From JAENVT01 sp031370825 (GTDB taxonomy: Bacteria; Actinomycetota; Acidimicrobiia; Acidimicrobiales; Ilumatobacteraceae): a DNA stretch of 48,196 nucleotides. The translations under genes were made by a program, and so were the position numbers. Below the pieces are notes generated by a model. It made no database searches. It was not told the origin of the DNA and was given only the letters and a program-made list of their open reading frames with translations. Shown piece by piece: positions 1 through 7,879 of the stretch (position 1 is its first letter; each line of letters starts with the position of its first letter). The stretch lies in the NCBI GenBank assembly GCA_031370825.1, contig JANMRB010000123.1, positions 1 to 48,196 on the forward strand, written 5' to 3'.

Positions 1-291
1 ATCGGGAAGGCGGATGAGCTTGTGGCGGACGATGTCGTCAGCAATGCGGAACGAGCGCTCGAGCTCGTCGAGGGCGCCTCCGGGGGCAACGAGCTGGTAC
101 ACGACGTAGTAGCCGTATTCCTTCTTGTTGATCGGGTAGGCATATTGCCGGCGACCCCACCAGTCGGGCTTGCCATGAATCGTGCCGCCGGCTTTGGTGA
201 TGGAGTCGGTGATCGACTTCACCCTCGCCTGGGCGGCGGTGTCTTCTACGTCACCATCGATGATGACCATGAGTTCGTAAGCACGCATCAT
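1..291 (-). CDS. rpsF: 30S ribosomal protein S6 (partial, 3' end outside window)
   Basis: Ribosomal protein S6 binds 16S rRNA as a heterodimer with S18 in the platform of the small subunit. Reading the minus strand, the N-terminus is M-(M)-RAYELMVIIDGDVED, the typical S6 first beta strand, followed by GGTIHGKPDWWGRRQYAYPI and NKKEYGYYVVYQL, all characteristic of the family. About 97 residues are present and the C-terminus runs off the left edge. Two adjacent ATG codons (289-291 and 286-288) follow a GGGAGG at 303-308; the first gives a 10-nt spacer and was chosen, the second 13 nt. In actinobacteria rpsF usually heads an operon with ssb, rpsR and rplI, which would lie outside the window. Product identity is certain; only the exact start is open. 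Confidence 0.95.
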   Translation of the reverse strand, partial: MMRAYELMVIIDGDVEDTAAQARVKSITDSITKAGGTIHGKPDWWGRRQYAYPINKKEYGYYVVYQLVAPGGALDELERSFRIADDIVRHKLIRLPD

Positions 292-302
292 GCGTGTGCA
301 AC

Positions 303-371
303 CTCCCTTCGGACCCGGGGCCTACCCGGGGCCCCGGAATGGGGCAGGGCCAATATGACCTGGCGAGTGTA
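303..371 (-). promoter_or_regulatory. rpsF leader: -10, hairpin and Shine-Dalgarno
   Basis: Upstream of rpsF on the minus strand there is a TACACT (366-371) usable as a -10, then a GC hairpin (CCGGGGCC at 315-322 pairing with GGCCCCGG at 330-337, 7-nt loop), then CCGAAGGGAGG leading into the Shine-Dalgarno. rpsF leaders in many bacteria bind the S6:S18 complex for feedback control through a stem close to the ribosome binding site. The position fits such a leader, but homology to the known motif is an inference. Confidence 0.45.
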
Positions 372-644
372 GCGGTGAAAGATGATGTCCACGCTCGGAG
401 CATGACAGAGGGGTGTCATAGAGAAGTTGCAGACCCTTGCGGTGAAGCTGGGTGGCAGGCGGAAAACCAGGGGGCGACCTCGCCCACCAGCTCGGGACGG
501 GTGAACTGGTGGGCTTGGCGCCACACTGCCAGCACCGGGAGGGCCAGCTGGTGGTTTTGTACACGACGGCTCGTCCACGGATGAGCCGCCGTGAGTTGTT
601 GCTCCACCGGGCCGCACGCGGCTCGGCAATTCACACTTTAGGAC
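372..644. other. intergenic stretch, no gene recognised
   Basis: Between the rpsF promoter and the DinB-like gene there are open frames on both strands, but none shows a recognisable family, a ribosome binding site or a conserved neighbour. I see no RNA gene here. It most likely holds the upstream promoter elements of the two divergent genes. Confidence 0.4.
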
Positions 645-650
645 TACGTT
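645..650 (+). promoter_or_regulatory. -10 hexamer TACGTT, leaderless geometry
   Basis: TACGTT ends 6 nt before the GTG of the DinB-like gene at 657. A transcript starting about 7 nt after the hexamer would begin at the start codon, and no Shine-Dalgarno is visible, so a leaderless mRNA is likely. Confidence 0.5.
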
Positions 651-656
651 GACCCC

Positions 657-1229
657 GTGGACGTGCATACCTGGATTGCCAACGATCTGCACAGCGTTCG
701 GAGCAAGCTCAGCGACTCCGTACTGAGCGTGATTCCTTCGCAACGTTGGGTCGAACAAGCCGATGACGGAGGGTCGTCGATAGCGCACTTGCTCCTTCAC
801 GTCGCCCGGCATCAAGACCTTGCGCTGACGACCGCCATCCGCAACCATGCCCCGTTGTTCGCCTCGCACAGCGCGGCTCTCGGCCTCGCGGATGCCGAGG
901 CGTCCGCTGGGCTCTCAGAGCGTGAGGACCCGGCGATCACAGCTGCGTTGCCGCTGGAGCCACTCATGACGTATGTCGACACGGTCTTCGACGCCACGGC
1001 AAAGTGGCTGGACAGCGTCGGCACGATGGCACTCGACACCGTCCCCGACACGAGTCGTCGACTGGCCGACAAGGCCGCTCTCTCGTCCGACGACGTTGGC
1101 TGGCTCCACCGGATGTGGACCGACAAGCCGGTGTGGTGGCTGGTGCAGTGGCCGATCATCGGGCACGGCCACGCTCACGTCGGTGAGGCGATATCGGTAC
1201 GCAATCGAATGGGGCTCAGCCCGTTCTAG
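657..1229 (+). CDS. DinB-like superfamily protein
   Basis: A 190-residue protein of DinB/YfiT four-helix-bundle type. These are metal-binding proteins; actinobacterial members are often thiol (mycothiol or bacillithiol) dependent transferases or isomerases. The N-terminal HLLLHVARHQ segment supplies His44, His48 and His52. The C-terminal HGHAHVGEAISVRNRMG segment (His170, 172, 174) matches the final-helix histidine pattern of the family, in which three histidines bind the metal. Start GTG at 657 is preceded by a -10 hexamer rather than a Shine-Dalgarno. The gene ends 14 bp inside the convergent DUF5318 gene. The substrate cannot be told from sequence. Confidence 0.7.
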   Translation: MDVHTWIANDLHSVRSKLSDSVLSVIPSQRWVEQADDGGSSIAHLLLHVARHQDLALTTAIRNHAPLFASHSAALGLADAEASAGLSEREDPAITAALPLEPLMTYVDTVFDATAKWLDSVGTMALDTVPDTSRRLADKAALSSDDVGWLHRMWTDKPVWWLVQWPIIGHGHAHVGEAISVRNRMGLSPF

Positions 1230-1614
1230 CGATGCCTCCGCCGATCGGCAGGACTCGCAGCAGGTGATGCCAGCGACATTCGGTGCACGCCTCGACCACG
1301 TACGCCGTCAGCGGGTCGGTGCGGGTGTTGAGCTTGGCCAGTTCGGCCGCGGTCGACACACATCGACCGTGCGAGGGCAAGCGAGAGCCGAACACGTATG
1401 TCACGAGGAAGAGTCGTTCTAGTCGGCAAAACGGGCAGGCCATCGACGCGGGCGTTCCGACATTGCGCGCAGCACGGATCAGTTCAGGATGAGCGTCGCA
1501 CACTTGGTCCTGGCGCAGCCGGCCGCGGTGGAACTCGTTGATCAGGTGGCGGCGAGCCAATCGATGGTCGACAACCGCTCGCGACCCGCGCAATGAGTCG
1601 ATCCCAAAAGCCAT
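1216..1614 (-). CDS. DUF5318 family protein
   Basis: A 132-residue protein of the actinobacterial DUF5318 family, function unknown. The conserved core is visible: VCDAHPELIRAARNVG, then CPFC (Cys60, Cys63), VTYVFG, and VVEACTECRWHHL (Cys110, Cys113). The two CxxC pairs suggest a bound zinc. In Mycobacterium the homologue (Rv0049, from memory) lies a few genes from rpsF, as here. The ATG at 1614 is chosen because the protein then begins close to where family members begin and TAGCCT (1622-1627) sits 7 nt upstream, fitting a leaderless transcript. A GTG at 1668 would add 18 non-conserved residues. Confidence 0.8.
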   Translation of the reverse strand: MAFGIDSLRGSRAVVDHRLARRHLINEFHRGRLRQDQVCDAHPELIRAARNVGTPASMACPFCRLERLFLVTYVFGSRLPSHGRCVSTAAELAKLNTRTDPLTAYVVEACTECRWHHLLRVLPIGGGIARTG

Positions 1615-1621
1615 TCCCGCC

Positions 1622-1627
1622 AGGCTA
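1622..1627 (-). promoter_or_regulatory. -10 hexamer TAGCCT, leaderless geometry
   Basis: On the minus strand TAGCCT is followed by 7 nt and then the ATG at 1614 of the DUF5318 gene. This supports that start and suggests a leaderless transcript. Confidence 0.45.
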
Positions 1628-1679
1628 GCGAGTTGCGCATCCGCCAACGTCGCAGCCTCACGCGGCACACTGTTGTGCT

Positions 1680-2264
1680 ATGAGCATCTGGTACGGCGAC
1701 AACGTCGCCGACGACAGCGAGCTGCGATTGGTTGGTGACATCGCCGGCAAGCGGGTTCTCGAACTGGGTGTGGCGTCGACCTCGAACTCCATCGCCATGG
1801 CCGCTGCCGGAGCCAAAGCGATCGCTCTCGATCCCTCTTCCGACAAGATCGCACGTGTCCGCGCTGCCGCCGAGGCCGCCGAGGTGAAAGTCGAATGCCA
1901 TCAGGGTGAGTTGGCAGACCTCGGGTTGCACCCCAGTGGCTCGATCGACCTGGTCATCGCCGCCCACTCCCTGGCAAACGTCGACGATCTGCCGCGACTG
2001 CTGCGGCAGGTGCACCGAGTGTTGAAGTCGGGCGGCCCGTTCGTGGTCGCGATGCACCATCCCGTCGCGGCGATGTTCGACGGTGCCGATCCCACCGCGC
2101 GCCGCCCGTACGGCGCCGACGGCGTGACGTTCGGCGAGCTCTACATGGCCTTCGAGCGGACCAACTTCCACTTCGACGCGGTGTACGAGCTCAACACCAG
2201 ACATGTGCGCGACGCGGTGTCGCCGTCGGTTCTGGTGCTGCGGGCCCGCAAGCAAGGCAACTAG
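1680..2264 (+). CDS. class I SAM-dependent methyltransferase
   Basis: A 194-residue Rossmann-fold methyltransferase of Methyltransf_11 type. Motif I is GKRVLELGVASTSN (residues 23-36), an acidic residue ends the second strand (ALDPSS), and the motif IV region is GSIDLVIAAHSLANVDDLP followed by the LLRQVHRVLKSGG motif. Motif I reads LELGVASTSN rather than the more usual GxGxG, so SAM binding is likely but the loop is atypical. The start ATG at 1680 lies 65 bp from the divergent DUF5318 start, so the two genes share a regulatory region. The gene converges on the GGDEF/EAL gene with 22 bp between stops. The acceptor substrate is unknown. Confidence 0.8.
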   Translation: MSIWYGDNVADDSELRLVGDIAGKRVLELGVASTSNSIAMAAAGAKAIALDPSSDKIARVRAAAEAAEVKVECHQGELADLGLHPSGSIDLVIAAHSLANVDDLPRLLRQVHRVLKSGGPFVVAMHHPVAAMFDGADPTARRPYGADGVTFGELYMAFERTNFHFDAVYELNTRHVRDAVSPSVLVLRARKQGN

Positions 2265-2286
2265 GGCCGTCCGCCCCGACAGCGCG

Positions 2287-5200
2287 TCAGATCAACGCAT
2301 ACTCGGACTCGACCAGCTCTGCCGGACGCGGTCGACCGAACACGTAGCCCTGGCCGTGGTCGCAGCTGATCTCGCGCAGCCGCGCCAACTGCAGTGGGGT
2401 CTCGACTCCCTCTGCGACGACGAGGAGACCCAACGAGTGGCCGAGCTTGACGACCGCTTCGACGATGGTGGTGTCTTCCGGGTCGATCCCCAAACCGCTG
2501 ACGAACGAGCGATCGACCTTGATCGCCTCCACGGGAAAACGCTTGAGGTAGGTCAAGGATGAGTAGCCGGTACCGAAATCATCGACGGCGAGGTGAAGGC
2601 CGAGGTTGCGCAGTTCGCGCAGCGCAACCGTGGCAGCCTTGACGTCGCTCATCAACGCCGACTCGGTGATCTCCAGCCACAAGGCGTCGGCATCCAACCC
2701 GCTCTCGGCCAGCGCCTCGGCGACGGTTCCGTGGAACATCGAGCTCATCAACTGCCGGCCGCTGACGTTGACGGAGACGGTCAGGTTGGCAAATCTGGGA
2801 AGGCGGACGCGCCACTGCCCGAGTTGGGACAGCGACGAACGAAGAACCGCAGCGCCGACCTCTCCGATCAGTCCGGTCTCTTCGGCCATCGGCAAGAACT
2901 GCTCGGGGCCTAGCAAACCTCGATCCGGGTGCCGCCACCTGGCAAGCACCTCGAAGCCGATCAGATGACCCGTATCGAGCTGCACGATCGGCTGGTAGTA
3001 GGGAACGATCTCGTGACGCTCCAAGCCGCGGCGCAACTCGTTGGTGGTCCGCAACGTCAACACCGTCGCGTCGTGGGTGCCCGGTGAAAACACCTCGACG
3101 CAGTCGCGACCACGAGCCTTGGCGCGGTACATCGCCGCGTCTGCGTCGCGGAGCAGCTCAGTTGTCGTAACGCCGGCGCGGTCGGCCACGGCGATCCCGA
3201 TGCTGGCGGTCACGAACAGCTCGGCGCCGTCGACCACCAACGGTTGAGCGATCTCGGCTCGCAATCGTTCGGCGATTTCGACCGGCGAGACGGCGGCGCC
3301 GATGTCGCACAGCATGACGATGAACTCGTCGCCACCGAAGCGGCTGAGCATGTCGCGGTCGCGAACGACAGCTCGCAGACGTTCGCTCATGCCACGAAGG
3401 AGCTCGTCTCCGACGCCGTGGCCGAGGCTGTCGTTGATGACCTTGAAGTTGTCGAGGTCGATGAACATCACCGCGACGGCACCCGGCTCACTGGTCTCCA
3501 GGAATCGAGCGAGTTGCTCCAGGAACCGGAACCGGTTAGGCAGCCGGGTCAACTGGTCGTGTGTCGCGGCCCACTCGAGTCGCTCGGCGCTGTGGCGTTG
3601 CTCGGTAATGTCTTCGATGTGGGTGATCGCCAGCCCGCGACCATCGCCGTCGTCCATCACCGACACCCATGCCCGGGCCCACATCACGCTCTTGTCTTTG
3701 CGGATGTAACGCTGCTCCATGTGGTACGACTCGGCGCCCATGCCAGCCGTGCGCGACCCTCCGCGGTGCCAGTCGTCCGGGTGAGTGATCGACTGGGCGG
3801 CGCGACCGACCAGCTCGACTCGTGTGTACCCGAGCATGGTCGCCAGCGAGTCGTTGACGTCGATCAACAGGCCACTTTCGGCGCTCGACAATGCCATGCC
3901 GGTCGGTGCACCGTGGAATGCGAGCCGGAACCGCTCTTGGGCGAGATCGAGATCGTGCGCCTCGCGAAGCCGACTGGTGATGTCGCGCAACGTCACGACA
4001 ACGCGCTCGGGATCACGGATGGGAAAGTGGACGTCGGCCTCGAGCAGGATCTCATGGCCGTCCGGGTGATCGAACGGGAACACAGGGCTGCTTACCCGCG
4101 CACCGGTGCGGAGCTTTCCCCACACATCCAGCAGCACCGGTCGATCGCCGGGGCGCACCAACGATGCAAATGTCTTGTTGAGAACTTCCGCGTGCGAACG
4201 ACCGGTGATCTCCAGAACCAGCTTGTTGGCCTCGACGATACGACCTTGCCCGTCGAGCACGATCACGGAGTCAGGCAGGTCGTCGAGCAAGGCGCGCAGC
4301 TCTGCTTCGGTGATTCGCAAAGTCGTGATGTTGTCGCTGAGCTGATCGGAGAGCGTCGTCGAGTGGTACCACGTGGCCAGCTGATCGCCGATGATCAACA
4401 ACCCGGCGAGCACGCCGATCGCGATCGTGACTGTCGTGGCTTCGTTGTTGTGGATCATGTATCGCCATGCCGCCAACCAGACCGCAACCATCACCGGAAC
4501 GTGTACCGCCAGGAGACGCGACAGCGTTGGACGGCTGTAGCGCACGACGCCACCTCCGGGCAACCCGGCGGTGATGCCGACGACCGCAAAGCCCAGTACC
4601 CAGCATGGAAACGACACTGCGAACGACGAGGTGTTCGATGTCGCGCCCACCGATGCCGAATACGCGGTGTCGGCCACGGTCAACAGCACGGCCGCTGCCA
4701 GCACGCCCAGGCGTGCGGGCGATCGTCCGATCAAGATCATCAGGCCGAGCATCGATGCCAACGCGATGTCAGTGAGCGGATAGATGAGCATCGCCAGCTG
4801 TGCAAGCAACGAGAAGCGTGCGGGATCGCCGGCCCCCGTACGGATGATCACTTCCCACGCGATGAAGCTCAGGGCCACGGCCAACACCAACGCATCGACC
4901 ATGAACACGATTCGTGTCGAGCGTTCGAACGGTCGGGTGTGCACCACGACCGCACCGATGGCGGCGACCGGCCAGACGAGATAACCGAGATCGGCAAATG
5001 ACGGCCACGTGGTCGAGCCGTTCAAGGTGATCTGGGCGATCCACAGCAGCTGACCGAACGCCCAGCCGAGCGAACCAATGCCGAGCAGCAGCCACTCGAG
5101 GCTGCGCTCTCTGCGATAGCGGGCAAGGCTGACCAGTCCGGCCCAAGCAGGTACCAGCACCAAGGCGGTGCCCGAGATCGCACCCCACGACTCGACATCG

Positions 5201-5349
5201 AGACCATGCACCAACATGTCGAGCAAGGTGGGCGTCAGGATCAGAGCCAATCCGACGATGCTGTACCGGACCGCTGCGGCGCGCGACGGCGCCATCCAGG
5301 CGACGAATCGCCGACGAGGTCCGTCCGTGTTTTCCACAACTTTCTTCAC
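2287..5349 (-). CDS. membrane-bound PAS-PAS-GGDEF-EAL protein (c-di-GMP turnover)
   Basis: A 1020-residue signalling protein. Residues about 25-330 hold roughly nine or ten hydrophobic helices forming a membrane sensor. Two PAS domains follow (about 350-457 and 468-585, the second with HIEDITEQRH at its PAC end), then GGDEF (about 590-755) and EAL (about 765-1015). The GGDEF signature is intact (RFGGDEF, 672-676), and an RxxD inhibitory I-site (RDRD, 663-666) sits exactly five residues upstream. The EAL motif reads EVL (800-802), keeping the Glu; DDFGTGYSSL and the late EGVET are intact. Both cyclase and phosphodiesterase activity are therefore possible. Start is GTG at 5349. The sensed signal is unknown. 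Confidence 0.93.
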   Translation of the reverse strand: MKKVVENTDGPRRRFVAWMAPSRAAAVRYSIVGLALILTPTLLDMLVHGLDVESWGAISGTALVLVPAWAGLVSLARYRRERSLEWLLLGIGSLGWAFGQLLWIAQITLNGSTTWPSFADLGYLVWPVAAIGAVVVHTRPFERSTRIVFMVDALVLAVALSFIAWEVIIRTGAGDPARFSLLAQLAMLIYPLTDIALASMLGLMILIGRSPARLGVLAAAVLLTVADTAYSASVGATSNTSSFAVSFPCWVLGFAVVGITAGLPGGGVVRYSRPTLSRLLAVHVPVMVAVWLAAWRYMIHNNEATTVTIAIGVLAGLLIIGDQLATWYHSTTLSDQLSDNITTLRITEAELRALLDDLPDSVIVLDGQGRIVEANKLVLEITGRSHAEVLNKTFASLVRPGDRPVLLDVWGKLRTGARVSSPVFPFDHPDGHEILLEADVHFPIRDPERVVVTLRDITSRLREAHDLDLAQERFRLAFHGAPTGMALSSAESGLLIDVNDSLATMLGYTRVELVGRAAQSITHPDDWHRGGSRTAGMGAESYHMEQRYIRKDKSVMWARAWVSVMDDGDGRGLAITHIEDITEQRHSAERLEWAATHDQLTRLPNRFRFLEQLARFLETSEPGAVAVMFIDLDNFKVINDSLGHGVGDELLRGMSERLRAVVRDRDMLSRFGGDEFIVMLCDIGAAVSPVEIAERLRAEIAQPLVVDGAELFVTASIGIAVADRAGVTTTELLRDADAAMYRAKARGRDCVEVFSPGTHDATVLTLRTTNELRRGLERHEIVPYYQPIVQLDTGHLIGFEVLARWRHPDRGLLGPEQFLPMAEETGLIGEVGAAVLRSSLSQLGQWRVRLPRFANLTVSVNVSGRQLMSSMFHGTVAEALAESGLDADALWLEITESALMSDVKAATVALRELRNLGLHLAVDDFGTGYSSLTYLKRFPVEAIKVDRSFVSGLGIDPEDTTIVEAVVKLGHSLGLLVVAEGVETPLQLARLREISCDHGQGYVFGRPRPAELVESEYALI

Positions 5350-5379
5350 TGCGTGCCGATCACTCCCGTCTCGATGGTA

Positions 5380-6789
5380 TCAGCACCCCTCGTGGTCAAG
5401 CCGCCACTGATCGAGCCTGTGATGAATCTCGACTGCACCGATCATGCCCTCTTCGAGCCGGATTTCCAAGAGATATGCCAATGCTTTTCCGACGAGCGGC
5501 CCCGGGCCGATTCCCAGATGCTCCATCACCTCGGTTCCGTCGAGCTCCGGTCTGATAGAGGCAAGCTCCTCATGCTGGGCGAGCTCCTCGATTCGTTCCT
5601 CGAGCTCGTCCATCCGCTTGGCAAGGATCTCTGCCCGGCGCTCGTTGCGTGTCGTGCAGTCACAGCGCGTCAGCACGTTGAGCTCGGCCAGCAGATCACC
5701 GGCATCGCGCACGTAGCGCCGCACCGCGGAGTCAGTCCAGCCCATCTGATACGTGTGAAACCGGAGGTGCAGGGCGACGAGCTCGGTGATCGCCTCGACA
5801 TCGTCATTGGAGTACCGCAGAGCGGTCAGACGCTTGCGGGTCATGCGTGCGCCCACTGCGTCGTGGTGGTGAAAGGTGACGCCCTTTCCTTTTTGATAGC
5901 CGCGCGTCTGCGGCTTGCCGACGTCGTGGAACAGCGCGGCAAGCCGAGTGCGTCGAAAGTCGAAGTCGGGGTGCATGTCTCTGCGGACGTTCTCCACCAC
6001 GGCCAACGTGTGGGTCAGGACGTCCTTGTGCCGGTGTATCGGATCCTGCTCGAGCTGCATCGCCGGCAGTTCCGGCAAGAACTCGTCGGCGAGGCCCGTC
6101 TTGATCGCGAACCACAGTCCGGCGCTCGGATGGTCAACGGAGATGAGCTTGTCGAGCTCGTCGCGGATTCGCTCCGCCGAGACGATCTCCAGACGACCAT
6201 GCATCGCTGTGACCGCAGCCGTCAGCCGCGCGACCGGCTCGAGCTGATAGCGGGCGATGAACCGGGCGGCGCGCAGCATGCGCAGTGGGTCGTCGCTGAA
6301 CGACACCTCTGGCGACAGCGGGGTCCGCAGCGTGCGCGTGGCCAGATCGGCCGCGCCGCCAAACGGGTCGACGAGGTTCGGCGTCGCCGAGGTCAGCTCC
6401 AGGGCCATGGCATTGATGGTGAAATCGCGTCGCGAGAGGTCTATCTCGATCTCGTCGGCGAACTCGACAACTGGTTTGCGCGAATCGTCGTTGTAGGCCT
6501 CGGCGCGGTGCGTGGTTATCTCGTAGGTGCGCCCGTCCTTCTTGGCTCCGATCGTCCCGAAGCGCTCCCCTTGCGTCCAGATCGCGTCGGCCCAACCAGC
6601 GAGCAGTTCCTTGACGTCGGCCGGCAACGCCGAGGTGGTCGTATCGAAGTCGAAGTCGTCGCGGTCGTCGCCGATCAGCAGATCACGAACCGTTCCGCCG
6701 ACCAGGTACAAGCGGTGCCCTGCGGCTGCAAACCGCTCAGTTAGTGGAGAGAGCTCGTCGAAAACCGGACGAAAACGATCCGGGATCAC
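5380..6789 (-). CDS. pcnA: CCA tRNA nucleotidyltransferase
   Basis: A 469-residue tRNA nucleotidyltransferase adding or repairing the 3' CCA end of tRNAs. The head domain has the class II signature LYLVGGTVRDLLIG (27-40) with the catalytic DFDFD carboxylates (45-49) and RRDFTINAMAL (120-130). An HD domain with ALFHDVGKPQTR (HD at 288-289) follows, as in actinobacterial PcnA proteins (Rv3907c in M. tuberculosis, same neighbourhood). The ATG at 6789 overlaps the stop of the histone-deacetylase-like gene by 4 bp (ATGA), so the two are translationally coupled. Length is normal for the family. Confidence 0.95.
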   Translation of the reverse strand: MIPDRFRPVFDELSPLTERFAAAGHRLYLVGGTVRDLLIGDDRDDFDFDTTTSALPADVKELLAGWADAIWTQGERFGTIGAKKDGRTYEITTHRAEAYNDDSRKPVVEFADEIEIDLSRRDFTINAMALELTSATPNLVDPFGGAADLATRTLRTPLSPEVSFSDDPLRMLRAARFIARYQLEPVARLTAAVTAMHGRLEIVSAERIRDELDKLISVDHPSAGLWFAIKTGLADEFLPELPAMQLEQDPIHRHKDVLTHTLAVVENVRRDMHPDFDFRRTRLAALFHDVGKPQTRGYQKGKGVTFHHHDAVGARMTRKRLTALRYSNDDVEAITELVALHLRFHTYQMGWTDSAVRRYVRDAGDLLAELNVLTRCDCTTRNERRAEILAKRMDELEERIEELAQHEELASIRPELDGTEVMEHLGIGPGPLVGKALAYLLEIRLEEGMIGAVEIHHRLDQWRLDHEGC

Positions 6790-7829
6790 AACCAGCCCTG
6801 CTGTTGCCAGTGGCGCACCACGGCATCGACCGCGTCCGAGCCAGGTCCGGCCCCAGTCGGGCCCTCGACGTCACCGGCCGGCCGGCCGTCACGCCGCCCG
6901 GCTGCGGACGTGCCGGCCAGCTCGCGCATGACCTCGCTCGAGCAGTTCGTCAGGGCGTCGAGGTCATACCCGCCCTCGAGCATCACCAATCGGTGGCCTG
7001 CCGGCACCAGCGAGAGCGCGCGATGGGTCAACGGGCCGTAGTCGCCGGCAGCCAATCCCATCTCGGTCAACGGATCGTCGCGGTGGGCGTCGAAACCCGC
7101 TGAGACGACCACCCAGGTCGGCGCGAACCGCTGGGCCACTGGCGCCACGATCTCGTCGAACGCCCGGAGGTAGACATCGCCGGTGGCGCCTGAAGGTAGT
7201 GGGATGTTGAGCGTCGTGCCAGCACCTTCTGCCTCACCGGTCTCGTCGAAATCCCCGGTACCGGGGTACGAGGGCCACTCGTGAAGGCTCACGAAGAGCA
7301 CGCGAGGGTCCCTGTAGAACACAGCCTGCGTGCCATTGCCGTGATGGGCGTCGTAGTCGAAGATCATCACTCGTTCTCCCTGGTCCGCGAGCGATGCCGC
7401 GACCACGGCGACGTTGGAGACGATGCAGAAGCCCATCGACTCGATTGCGGAGGCGTGATGACCGGGAGGACGAACCGCGCAGAACGCCGCATCTCCCCTA
7501 CCGGCGCGCAATGCGTCGACCGCGGTCAGACCGGCACCCGCGGCCAATGTCGCCGCTTGGAAGGTTGCCGGGCTCGCATATGTGTCGCGATCGATTCGTC
7601 CGCCGCCACGAGCGCAGATCTCCTCGACCCGGTCCAGGTACCACCCCGGATGCACGCGTTCGAGATCGATTCGCTCAGCTGGTCGCGGTTCGAGCGGGGT
7701 GATCGCCTCACCCAGATCGGCTCGGCGAACGCCTTCGAGCACCGCATCGAGACGCTCCGGACGCTCTGGATGGCGGGGGCCGGCGAGATGTTCGAGGTAA
7801 ACCGGATGGGTGGCGAACAGCACGGTCAC
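6786..7829 (-). CDS. histone-deacetylase-like (AcuC/HDAC family) amidohydrolase
   Basis: A 347-residue zinc hydrolase of the arginase/deacetylase fold; bacterial members remove acetyl groups from small amines or from proteins. The family motifs are complete: HPERPERL (20-27), RPPGHHA (120-126, catalytic His pair 124-125), FDYDAHHGNGT (157-167, zinc ligands Asp160 and His162), SAGFDAHRDDP (second zinc Asp) and LEGGYDLDAL near the end. Start is GTG at 7829, with TAGCGT at 7838-7843 lying 8 nt upstream and no clear Shine-Dalgarno. It is the first gene of a two-gene unit with pcnA (4-bp overlap) and diverges from the GNAT gene. The physiological substrate is unknown. Confidence 0.9.
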   Translation of the reverse strand: MTVLFATHPVYLEHLAGPRHPERPERLDAVLEGVRRADLGEAITPLEPRPAERIDLERVHPGWYLDRVEEICARGGGRIDRDTYASPATFQAATLAAGAGLTAVDALRAGRGDAAFCAVRPPGHHASAIESMGFCIVSNVAVVAASLADQGERVMIFDYDAHHGNGTQAVFYRDPRVLFVSLHEWPSYPGTGDFDETGEAEGAGTTLNIPLPSGATGDVYLRAFDEIVAPVAQRFAPTWVVVSAGFDAHRDDPLTEMGLAAGDYGPLTHRALSLVPAGHRLVMLEGGYDLDALTNCSSEVMRELAGTSAAGRRDGRPAGDVEGPTGAGPGSDAVDAVVRHWQQQGWL

Positions 7830-7837
7830 ACCGGGGG

Positions 7838-7872
7838 ACGCTACCTTGCTGCGGTCGACTCGGGGCTACCGT
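7838..7872. promoter_or_regulatory. divergent promoter pair for HDAC-like and GNAT genes
   Basis: In the 50-bp gap, the minus strand carries TAGCGT (7838-7843), 8 nt from the GTG at 7829, and the plus strand carries TACCGT (7867-7872), 7 nt from the GTG at 7880. Both geometries suit transcripts with little or no leader. Confidence 0.5.
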
Positions 7873-7879
7873 TTGACCC

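Noticed and set aside
3244..5001. Long plus-strand open frame (585 codons) opposite the GGDEF/EAL gene
   Set aside because: It lies antisense to a clearly coding gene, shows low-complexity Arg/His/Gln-rich sequence and no domain; high-GC shadow.
5206..6744. Plus-strand 512-codon frame opposite pcnA
   Set aside because: Antisense shadow of a conserved enzyme, no recognisable domain or ribosome binding site.
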